6,733 nt of DNA from Desulfuromonadales bacterium C00003068. Lineage in GTDB: Bacteria > Desulfobacterota > Desulfuromonadia > Desulfuromonadales > Desulfuromonadaceae. The stretch covers positions 1 to 6,733 of the forward strand of contig MAXR01000078.1 of NCBI GenBank assembly GCA_001751155.1. The letters are read 5' to 3'. Both the position numbers and the translations under genes were made by a program. Below the pieces are notes generated by a model. It did no database searches and had not been told where the DNA came from. It saw nothing but the letters and a program-made list of their open reading frames with translations. Positions 1-4,366 of the stretch are shown piece after piece. The stretch's first letter is position 1, and each line of letters opens with the position of its first letter.

Positions 1-237
1 AATCAAGGGACAGGGGTATGGGTATTTGATACTTGGGTGAAGCACATCCGAAGTAAACGTCCACAACTAACTGCACAGTTTCACGATGAAGTTGTTTTGT
101 GTGTGAAGAAGGGGCACAGGGAGGGTTGCACCAAGCTGCTCAAGTGGGCAATCGCTATGACAAACGAGGAATTGAAACTCAACCGAAGTATGGATATTGA
201 CATTCAATTCGGAGAACGATACTCAGAAATTCACTAA
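1..237 (+). CDS. DNA polymerase, family A (T7-like), C-terminal fragment
   Basis: Partial gene; its 5' end lies before the window and frame 1 is open from base 1. The 78 visible residues cover the end of the palm domain. QFHDEVVL (residues 26-33 of the fragment) is polymerase motif C, with the catalytic Asp at bases 85-87 inside the HDE signature of family A polymerases. The preceding NQGTGVWVFDTWV matches the helix before motif C in phage T7-type replicative polymerases. The protein should copy the phage genome. It ends in a short tail, FGERYSEIH, resembling the C-terminal ending of T7-type enzymes. The stop at 235-237 overlaps the AAGGAGA ribosome binding site of the methyltransferase gene, so the two are likely co-translated from one transcript. 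The exonuclease domain and fingers cannot be seen. The assignment is firm; the exact subfamily is not. Confidence 0.93.
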   Translation, partial: NQGTGVWVFDTWVKHIRSKRPQLTAQFHDEVVLCVKKGHREGCTKLLKWAIAMTNEELKLNRSMDIDIQFGERYSEIH

Positions 238-245
238 GGAGAATT

Positions 246-944
246 ATGAATGAGTTGGCTTTATTCACGGGTGTTGGTGGAGGACTTCTTGCAAGTAATC
301 TCCTCGGAATCAATACAATATGTGCTGTCGAAAGAGATCCGTTCTGCCAACATATTCTGTTACAGCGACAAAACGACAGACTCTTGCCAACATTCCCGAT
401 ATGGGATGACATCACAACCTTTGACGGGATGGTTTGGAAAGGTTCTGTGGATTTGGTATCTGGAGGATTCCCCTGTCAAGCGTTCTCTACTGCGGCAAGA
501 GGAAGAAATATATCCAGAAAAGATTTGTGGGGAGAAATGTGGAGGGTTATCAGAGAAGTTAAACCAACGTTTGTATTTGGGGAGAATGTATCCGAGAAGG
601 CAATATTACAAGCCGAAAAAGACCTTAAAGCTAGTGGATATTCAACAGTATTCACCAAACTTTCAGCGAAAGACTTGGGTGCAGACCATACACGGAATCG
701 GTATTGGGTACTTGCATACTCCAACAACAATGGCAAACTTCTCAGCGAAGAGTATGCAAAAGCATCCGAGTTGCAGAAATTTTGTCACTGTATTTGGAAC
801 CCCAACCCCACAAAACTTGGGGTGGATGATGGGTTGGCCGGAAGGATGGATAAATTTAGAGCCGTTGGAAATGGGCAAGTTCCGATTGTGGCGGCTACGG
901 CATGGCTTATTTTAATAAGAGACCTGTATAAGACTATTAACTGA
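246..944 (+). CDS. DNA (cytosine-5-)methyltransferase, small orphan phage type
   Basis: 232 aa. It transfers a methyl group from S-adenosylmethionine to cytosine C5 in phage DNA. Motifs in order: I, LALFTGVGGG (4-13), binding SAM; IV, GGFPCQAFS (73-81), with catalytic Cys77; VI, ENV (113-115); VIII, HTRNRYWVLA (148-157); IX/X region, GVDDGLAGRMDKFRAVGNGQVP (192-213). All key residues are present, so it is probably active. It is short for the family: only about 35-45 residues separate motif VIII from the C-terminal motifs, leaving little room for a target-recognition domain, so specificity cannot be predicted. No cognate restriction enzyme is visible, which suggests an orphan enzyme protecting phage DNA. 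The start is ATG 246, 4 nt after AAGGAG (236-241). A second ATG at 250 opens a long overlapping frame, described separately. Confidence 0.93.
   Translation: MNELALFTGVGGGLLASNLLGINTICAVERDPFCQHILLQRQNDRLLPTFPIWDDITTFDGMVWKGSVDLVSGGFPCQAFSTAARGRNISRKDLWGEMWRVIREVKPTFVFGENVSEKAILQAEKDLKASGYSTVFTKLSAKDLGADHTRNRYWVLAYSNNNGKLLSEEYAKASELQKFCHCIWNPNPTKLGVDDGLAGRMDKFRAVGNGQVPIVAATAWLILIRDLYKTIN
250..915 (+). other. Overlapping +1-frame ORF within the methyltransferase gene
   Basis: A 221-codon frame, shifted +1 against the methyltransferase and open over almost its whole length. Its ATG (250) sits in ATGAATG with the methyltransferase ATG, and it is 8 nt from the shared AAGGAG, a better spacing than the 4 nt of the frame-0 start. 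The N-terminal half looks like a random shadow. The last 70 residues do not: LHTPTT (155-160), TPTPQNLGWMMGWPEGW (184-200), then LEPLEMGKF (203-211) and a terminal RHG. From memory this resembles the ending (roughly W-L/M-M-G-W-P-x-G-W-T-D-L-x-P-L) of phage methylase-associated proteins. It may be a truly overprinted gene, an alternative C-terminus reached by frameshifting, or a frame in which other database entries happen to be annotated. The frame-0 enzyme remains the primary call. Confidence 0.35.
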
Positions 945-963
945 CTAAAGGAGGAAATAAGCC

Positions 964-1143
964 ATGCCAATGTACGAGTATCAATGCCAGAAATGTGATA
1001 CTATCTATTGTTTCATCAAGCCTTACCACATGAGGGATATCAGTCATACTTGTGAAGGTTGTGATAGTGAAGAGGATATGAAGTTGATTGTATCTAAGCC
1101 AGGATATCGCAGAGATCACACTGTTGTGGAGGGAAGAGGATGA
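964..1143 (+). CDS. FmdB-like zinc-ribbon small protein
   Basis: 59 aa. The N-terminus MPMYEYQCQKC is the hallmark of the FmdB/CxxC regulatory-protein family (usually MPxYEYxCxxC). Two cysteine pairs, C8/C11 and C30/C33, would hold one zinc ion, and the LIVSKPG stretch (41-47) matches the hydrophobic strand after the second pair in that family. The molecular role of such proteins is unknown; a regulatory or nucleic-acid-binding role is only inferred from the zinc ribbon. The start ATG follows an AAAGGAGG ribosome binding site at about 947-954. The stop overlaps the next start as ATGA (1140-1143), implying translational coupling to the DUF551 gene. Family assignment is good, function open. Confidence 0.77.
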   Translation: MPMYEYQCQKCDTIYCFIKPYHMRDISHTCEGCDSEEDMKLIVSKPGYRRDHTVVEGRG

Positions 1144-1637
1144 GCCATTACGATTGCAAGAAGTGTGGCGCGGCATACTGGCAGGAATGCACATGCTTAG
1201 AGGGAGAACCAATGACGGTAGACGAGGCGCTGGATGTTGTGCCGCAAGGGATCATCTATGCAGACATTTATGCTGAGGCAGCGGAAACCCTCGCCGCTGA
1301 GGTGCAGAGACTGCGGGGAGAGGTTGAAAAAGAAAGCAAGGCCGCTTGTCACTGGACGGAAGAAGCAAACAGAGACTATAACGAGATTGTCCATTCGCAA
1401 GCAGGGTGGACTAGCGTAGAGGAGCGGTTGCCGTTTGATGACGCCCCTAGCGACTGGAGAGGGTGTCTATGTGATGATTTTCTGGTAGCCGTCGGGCATG
1501 ACGACACAGAAGACGGCGTTACTGTGGCTGTGTACGAATACAACCCTGCTGGGTGGCACTACCTTGGCGGCGAACCTACAACCTACGCCGACGAAGTAAC
1601 TCACTGGATGCCGCTACCGGAGCCGCCCCATGGCTAA
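1140..1637 (+). CDS. DUF551 domain protein with N-terminal Cys cluster
   Basis: 165 aa. The C-terminal part (90-163) is a DUF551 domain: it opens with GWTSVEERLP, has the middle strand DDFLVAVGH (112-120), and closes with THWMPLPEPP (154-163), the signature ending of these phage and prophage proteins. Function is unknown. In front lie a helical, charged stretch (about 40-68, possible coiled coil) and an N-terminal segment with C6, C9, C17 and C19, spaced like a small zinc knuckle. The start at 1140 has a GGAGGGAAGAGG stretch directly upstream and forms an ATGA overlap with the FmdB-like gene. An internal ATG at 1212, preceded by AGAGGGAGA, is an alternative start that would drop the Cys cluster. 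Sampled stretches are about 55-57% GC against 40-45% in several other genes here, consistent with recent acquisition as an accessory gene. Confidence 0.82.
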   Translation: MSHYDCKKCGAAYWQECTCLEGEPMTVDEALDVVPQGIIYADIYAEAAETLAAEVQRLRGEVEKESKAACHWTEEANRDYNEIVHSQAGWTSVEERLPFDDAPSDWRGCLCDDFLVAVGHDDTEDGVTVAVYEYNPAGWHYLGGEPTTYADEVTHWMPLPEPPHG

Positions 1638-1639
1638 AG

Positions 1640-1687
1640 GCCCGAAGCGCGAACCGCTGGCCGGAATACTTCAAGGAGGCTGAATGA
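1640..1687 (+). pseudogene. Remnant of the 3' end of a Lar-tail-like gene
   Basis: Just after the DUF551 stop, a different frame reads ARSANRWPEYFKEAE and a stop (1685-1687). The intact Lar-like protein downstream ends in IRNRWPEYFKEADS, so ten residues (NRWPEYFKEA) are identical. The fragment has no start of its own and is joined out of frame to the DUF551 coding end. It is best read as the leftover tail of a related gene after recombination or duplication. It still serves a purpose: its codons for KEA contain the AAGGAGG that acts as the ribosome binding site of the Lar-like gene. Confidence 0.6.
1655..1683 (+). repeat. 29-bp direct repeat, copy 1
   Basis: Begins CGCTGGCCGG and contains AAGGAGG (1673-1679). 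It is identical over 29 bp to 1978-2006, and the match extends 3 bp upstream with one mismatch. This copy lies immediately before the start of the Lar-like gene. Confidence 0.95.
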
Positions 1688-2013
1688 ATGAAGAGTTAAA
1701 ACCGTGTCCGTTTTGTGGGACAAAGCCTGTAGGCCCTGAACCTGCTGATTCTAATTGGTGGGTAGAGTGCCAACACTGTGAAATAATAATGGAGCACTTT
1801 AGCAGGTCGGAGCTGGTGAAAAAGTGGAACACTCGCCAAGCCGAAGTGCAAATAGCGGAGGCGGTGCGGGAGTGCGAGAGGATAGCTATACAGGTCGCAG
1901 CGCCGAAATCCATTGGACGTGACAAAGGGCGGCATCATCAAGCTGGAGCGCAGCACGCAGCTCGGCAGATTCGCAATCGCTGGCCGGAATACTTCAAGGA
2001 GGCTGATAGCTAA
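1684..2013 (+). CDS. Lar-like restriction-alleviation / zinc-ribbon protein
   Basis: 109 aa. The N-terminal half has the Lar-family zinc-ribbon pattern: LKPCPFCG (6-12, C8 and C11), WVECQHC (26-32, C29 and C32), then the typical KKWNTR (46-51). The Rac-prophage Lar protein reduces type I restriction by modulating the host R-M enzyme; many phage proteins share only the fold, so an anti-restriction role is possible, not proven. The C-terminal half (from about 59) is a separate helical segment, AVRECERIAIQVA followed by AARQIRNR, a tail I associate with diverse small phage proteins. The start ATG 1684 lies 4 nt after AAGGAGG. The gene overlaps the next by one base (TAATG). It is bracketed by the 29-bp repeat, so recombination between copies would delete it cleanly. 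Base composition is GC-rich like the DUF551 gene. Confidence 0.82.
   Translation: MNEELKPCPFCGTKPVGPEPADSNWWVECQHCEIIMEHFSRSELVKKWNTRQAEVQIAEAVRECERIAIQVAAPKSIGRDKGRHHQAGAQHAARQIRNRWPEYFKEADS
1978..2006 (+). repeat. 29-bp direct repeat, copy 2
   Basis: Encodes the RWPEYFKEA end of the Lar-like protein. Its AAGGAGG (1996-2002) is also the ribosome binding site for the gene starting at 2013. It is identical to 1655-1683, with 323 bp between repeat starts. Confidence 0.95.
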
Positions 2014-2207
2014 TGAGCAGGACATACAAGAAAGAATACACTGGCATTAAGAAGTCTAGTCGATCTTGTAGGAATCATGGAATATGTAATCATTGCAGGG
2101 ATGATCGTCTTTACTCGGATAGAAAGTGGAGGCAAGCTGCTGATGATGAGATTTTAAATTATTATCATAGCGGTGAGAAAGATGTTGACTTAGAAGAACA
2201 GGCATGA
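2013..2207 (+). CDS. Small conserved phage protein with CxxC motif
   Basis: 64 aa, function unknown. It starts MSRTYKK and carries SCRNHGICNHCRDDRLY (18-34), with C19, C25 and C28 plus H22, which may form a zinc knuckle. I associate the SCRNHG-x-C-x-x-C pattern followed by basic residues with small proteins of other phages. The N-terminal half is strongly basic and the C-terminal half acidic (KDVDLEEQA), so nucleic-acid binding is conceivable but unproven. The start overlaps the previous stop as TAATG and lies 10 nt after AAGGAGG in the repeat. A strong promoter lies in its last codons and just beyond. Confidence 0.77.
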   Translation: MSRTYKKEYTGIKKSSRSCRNHGICNHCRDDRLYSDRKWRQAADDEILNYYHSGEKDVDLEEQA

Positions 2208-2213
2208 TACAAT
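2185..2213 (+). promoter_or_regulatory. Sigma70-like promoter with extended -10
   Basis: -35 TTGACT (2185-2190), a 17-bp spacer, and -10 TACAAT (2208-2213) preceded by TG at 2205-2206, giving an extended -10. Five of six bases match consensus in each hexamer. Transcription would start near 2220, right at the AAGGAG ribosome binding site (2221-2226) of the gene at 2234, leaving a leader of only about 14 nt. It would drive the operon containing ssb with host RNA polymerase. Confidence 0.65.
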
Positions 2214-2233
2214 AGTTTATAAGGAGTTAGGAA

Positions 2234-2497
2234 ATGATTTATTTTACTAAAGAATTTTTGAAGGACGAACTCGATCTACCTTTCAGAGCAATACATGATG
2301 AGATAATGGATAGTAATCGTTGGTCTACCCAATATGAAATAGTATTTGAGCATGAAGGAAAATTCTATCTCACACACTATTCAGTTGGGGCTACTGAGCA
2401 ACAAGACGAAAGTCCTTGGGAGTATGAGGACAGAGTTGGCTGCACAGAAGTAGAGCTGAAGGAAGTTGTGGTTAAACAGTGGGTAGTTAAACAATAA
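2234..2497 (+). CDS. Conserved phage protein of unknown function
   Basis: 87 aa. It appears to be a small mixed alpha/beta protein: an N-terminal helix (FTKEFLKDELDL), then strands around YEIVFEHEGKFYLTHYSV (34-51), then ATEQQDESPWEYEDRVGCTEVELKEVVVKQW. I recognise this last pattern (ATE-x-Q-D-E-x-P-W, then V-x-C-x-E-V) from small uncharacterised phage proteins, but no activity is known to me. There are no membrane segments or catalytic motifs. The start follows AAGGAG with a 7-nt gap, and the promoter at 2185-2213 lies directly upstream, so this is probably the first gene of the ssb transcript. The C-terminus VVKQWVVKQ comes from a 15-bp near-tandem duplication. Confidence 0.85.
   Translation: MIYFTKEFLKDELDLPFRAIHDEIMDSNRWSTQYEIVFEHEGKFYLTHYSVGATEQQDESPWEYEDRVGCTEVELKEVVVKQWVVKQ
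2468..2497 (+). repeat. Imperfect 15-bp tandem duplication at gene end
   Basis: Two adjacent 15-bp units, 2468-2482 and 2483-2497, both built on GTxGTTAAACA. They encode VVKQW and VVKQ-stop, adding a repeated tail to the protein. Confidence 0.7.
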
Positions 2498-2519
2498 CAT
2501 TTACAAGGAGAACAAAGAC

Positions 2520-3146
2520 ATGGCAGGTTTGAAACGAAGAGGTGCTGCACCTGAGAAGTCTGAGACAATTGACATTCCTAATCTGGTAGAAGGTCAAGAG
2601 TACGAAGGTCGTCTCGTTTATGTAGCTGATCTTGGATTGCACACAAGAGAGTACAAGGGGGAAGAAAAAACTCCTTGTCAGAAGATTGCCTTGGGTATTG
2701 AGATCATCGGGGAGACTGTTGAACTTGATGATAAAACTGTTACTCGTCTTCTTTGGGTGAAGCCCTTCAACATCTTCTTCCAACTTACTGACAAGGGTAA
2801 GGAGATTGAGTATTATAAAATCTTTGAGCCTGGAGCAAAGGCAGACACCGTAGCAGATTGGGATGAACAGCTTGGTAAGCCTGTCTCTGTCCTCATCTCT
2901 CATCACAAGAAGGATGATAAGTGTTACGATAATATTGCTAGCCTCGCAGGTATTCCTGTGAAGTACCAAGCAGATATCCCTCCAGCAACCATTGATACTT
3001 GCATTGGGGATGCTGATGATGAGGATAATGAGTGTACTAAGGCATTGTATGGGCTGTCCAAATGGATGTACGAGCAACGCATTGATGATGGTGGGCAGCA
3101 GGAAGAAGTTGTAGAAGATTTTGATAACTCGGATATACCATTCTGA
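2520..3146 (+). CDS. ssb: Single-stranded DNA-binding protein (phage SSB)
   Basis: 208 aa. It likely coats single-stranded DNA during phage replication and recombination. The N-terminus MAGLKRRGA is basic and flexible. Residues about 25-150 alternate hydrophobic and charged segments as expected for an OB-fold (EYEGRLVYVADLG, KIALGIEIIGETVEL, PVSVLISHHKKDDKCYDNIASLAGIP). The end, from about 189, is very acidic and finishes DFDNSDIPF. The DIPF tip is the same as in bacterial SSB (DDDIPF), where it docks partner proteins such as exonuclease I, RecO and primase. Length and sequence differ from bacterial SSB, so the call rests on the tail, composition and replication context. AAGGAG at 2505-2510 precedes ATG 2520. 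The stop overlaps the HNH start as TGATG. Confidence 0.83.
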   Translation: MAGLKRRGAAPEKSETIDIPNLVEGQEYEGRLVYVADLGLHTREYKGEEKTPCQKIALGIEIIGETVELDDKTVTRLLWVKPFNIFFQLTDKGKEIEYYKIFEPGAKADTVADWDEQLGKPVSVLISHHKKDDKCYDNIASLAGIPVKYQADIPPATIDTCIGDADDEDNECTKALYGLSKWMYEQRIDDGGQQEEVVEDFDNSDIPF

Positions 3147-3616
3147 TGAAAACTTGTCTTAAGTGTGGAGAGGAGAAGCCTCTTGATTCTTTCTATAAGC
3201 ACCCACAAATGTTAGATGGGCATCTTAACAAATGCAAAGAATGTGCTAAGAAAGATATAATTTCTAACAGACTAGAGAAGATTGATTACTATAAAAAATA
3301 TGAACAATCTAGAGCGAGCCTACCCCATAGAGTAGAGGCCAGGAGATTGTACGCTGGGACTTTAAATGGTCGTGAAGCTCTCAATAGGGGAAAGAGATCT
3401 TGGATTTCTAGGAATCTTGAGAAGAGAAAAGCTCAAAGCATTGTCGCCTGTGCTATTCGAGACAAGGAGTTAGTTAGGCTACCTTGTGAGGTTTGTGGAG
3501 CTACTGAACGGATACATGCACATCATAATGATTACAGTGACCCACTTGATGTTCGGTGGCTGTGTGCTAAACACCACTCAGAGTTACATAAGAAACTTAG
3601 ATATAATAACCAATAG
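3146..3616 (+). CDS. HNH homing-type endonuclease with N-terminal zinc ribbon
   Basis: 156 aa, a free-standing DNA endonuclease. N-terminal zinc ribbon: KTCLKCGEEKPLDSFY (C4, C7) and NKCKEC (C30, C33), a DNA-binding module often found on phage HNH proteins. Residues 40-110 are basic and helical. C-terminal HNH domain: CEVCG (C114, C117), RIHAHHNDY (122-130; H126/H127), PLDVRWLCAKHH (133-144; C140, H143, H144), with a final H148. Such genes are typically selfish insertions that cut related phages at the homologous site. The start overlaps the ssb stop as TGATG. It ends in three consecutive in-frame stops, TAGTAATAG (3614-3622), followed by a startless ORF in the same frame, consistent with insertion into or replacement of an older gene. 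A useful cellular role is not indicated. Confidence 0.93.
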   Translation: MKTCLKCGEEKPLDSFYKHPQMLDGHLNKCKECAKKDIISNRLEKIDYYKKYEQSRASLPHRVEARRLYAGTLNGREALNRGKRSWISRNLEKRKAQSIVACAIRDKELVRLPCEVCGATERIHAHHNDYSDPLDVRWLCAKHHSELHKKLRYNNQ

Positions 3617-3622
3617 TAATAG

Positions 3623-3721
3623 CCGCCTAAGCATTTACTGGATGATGTCAAGTTTTGTGAACTTGGGAACACGGATCGTTACCGTGAGGTGGCTCCACCA
3701 TTAAAAATTAAGGGGAAGTGA
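3623..3721 (+). pseudogene. Startless 3' remnant of a gene disrupted by the HNH insertion
   Basis: Between the HNH stops and the DUF3310 gene there is a 32-codon open stretch with no ATG, GTG or TTG start giving more than about 10 residues and no ribosome binding site. It reads PPKHLLDDVKFCELG, then NTDRYREVAPPLKIKGK and TGA. Its composition looks like protein, and its stop overlaps the next start as TGATG, the junction style of real genes here. I therefore read it as the tail of a former gene. I do not recognise the product. The 104-bp gap also holds two short inverted repeats (CACGG/CCGTG near 3671-3687; GGTG/CACC near 3689-3700) without a U-tract. Confidence 0.5.
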
Positions 3722-4152
3722 TGAAAGCATTTAAAGATGAGCCACGACCACATGCAGTTGTAGGAGAGAAGTTTGTAGTTGTAGATACTGGTCGTATAGT
3801 CATTCTCCATTGGAATGACGGTTCGGAGAATCCATACTTTAAGTATTTGGGCCAGAAAGAGGGCAATTTCTTCGCCAAGAGTTGGTGTCTCTTGGCCCCC
3901 TTTTGTAAGGGGGAGGGGGCAGAGAGCATTCTAAATACTCAAGTAGGTGGAGATCACTACAAGAAAATGGGTGACTACCAACCTTGGCAAGTCTTCGAGA
4001 AGTGGATGAGTCCCGAAGAACTCAAAGGTTTCATGAAGGGTACTACTATCGGGTATCTTTCAAGGGAACAAGATAAAGGTGGTCGGCAAGACATTGAGAA
4101 AGCTATGCACACTATTCAGATTTACTTACAGCTCACTAAGGAGCAAGTGTAA
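3721..4152 (+). CDS. DUF3310 domain protein, T7 gp1.7-like nucleotide kinase candidate
   Basis: 143 aa. The C-terminal half is a DUF3310 (SaV-like) domain: NTQVGGDHYKKM (72-83), QPWQVFEKW (87-95), then LKGFMKGTTIGYLSRE (101-116) and KGGRQDIEKAMHTIQIYL (119-136). As I recall, T7 gp1.7, which phosphorylates dTMP and dGMP, belongs to the same family, so nucleotide phosphorylation is a reasonable guess; there is no P-loop. The N-terminal half (about 11-60; VVGEKFVVVDTGRIVILHW, then YFKYLG) appears to be a small beta domain also seen fused to DUF3310 in phages. The linker is encoded by a strong hairpin (3896-3913). I chose ATG 3721, which overlaps the preceding TGA and follows AAGGGGAAG; GTG 3718 is possible. 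It sits just ahead of thyX, fitting a dTMP/dTDP role. Confidence 0.9.
   Translation: MKAFKDEPRPHAVVGEKFVVVDTGRIVILHWNDGSENPYFKYLGQKEGNFFAKSWCLLAPFCKGEGAESILNTQVGGDHYKKMGDYQPWQVFEKWMSPEELKGFMKGTTIGYLSREQDKGGRQDIEKAMHTIQIYLQLTKEQV
3896..3913 (+). other. Intragenic G/C-rich hairpin
   Basis: CCCCCTT and AAGGGGG form a perfect 7-bp stem with loop TTGT. A second GGGGGC (3915-3920) can alternatively pair with GCCCCC (3895-3900), giving two exclusive folds. It lies in the linker codons between the two domains. No U-tract follows, so it is not a standard terminator. Confidence 0.6.
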
Positions 4153-4352
4153 TGGCATCGTCTGTAGGCAGTATACTCAAAGGTTTCCGTAAGGTTGTTA
4201 CCAAGCTAGAAACTCTTGCTAAGAAAGAGAAGGAGAAGATTGATTCAAAGAAACTCCAACGTGATGAACTTCAAGTCCAGATTGGCACGCATCAATCGGA
4301 AGTCATCAAGGCCGAGTCTATCGCAGCTAAGATCAAACAGCTATTGAGCTAG
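4152..4352 (+). CDS. Small coiled-coil protein of unknown function
   Basis: 66 aa. After MASSVGSILKGFRKVV, the protein is almost entirely helical and highly charged, with heptad-like spacing of Leu/Ile/Val from about residue 17 to the end (LETLAKKEKEK, LQRDELQVQIGTHQ, IAAKIKQLLS), indicating a coiled coil, perhaps a dimer. It has no cysteines, membrane segment or catalytic motif. Small proteins of this design (an SxFKGF-type start followed by Lys/Glu-rich helices) occur near replication genes in other phages, but I know no function. The start overlaps the previous stop as TAATG, with GGAGCAAG upstream as a weak ribosome binding site, so translation probably depends on coupling. The thyX ribosome binding site begins at its stop codon. 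Confidence 0.8.
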   Translation: MASSVGSILKGFRKVVTKLETLAKKEKEKIDSKKLQRDELQVQIGTHQSEVIKAESIAAKIKQLLS

Positions 4353-4366
4353 GGAGGAATTACCCT

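Noticed and set aside
197..223. TTGACA (197-202) with GATACT (218-223) as a promoter for the methyltransferase gene
   Set aside because: The -35 is perfect, but the spacer is only 15 bp and the -10 matches 4 of 6; it lies in coding sequence. Too weak to call.
1630..1683. 17-codon ORF starting ATGGCTAAAGG after the DUF551 domain
   Set aside because: No ribosome binding site and no resemblance to a protein; the neighbouring frame holds the Lar-tail remnant.
2487..3077. 196-codon open frame on the minus strand opposite ssb
   Set aside because: No ribosome binding site, no recognisable motif, and long antisense frames are common opposite genes with strong codon bias. The + strand SSB explains the region.
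3642..3704. Short ORF MMSSFVNLGTRIV between the HNH and DUF3310 genes
   Set aside because: No ribosome binding site; the other frame has better protein-like content and a TGATG junction.
3671..3715. Two short inverted repeats after the HNH gene as a terminator
   Set aside because: Stems of 5 and 4 bp with no U-tract; termination here would also cut off the coupled DUF3310 gene.
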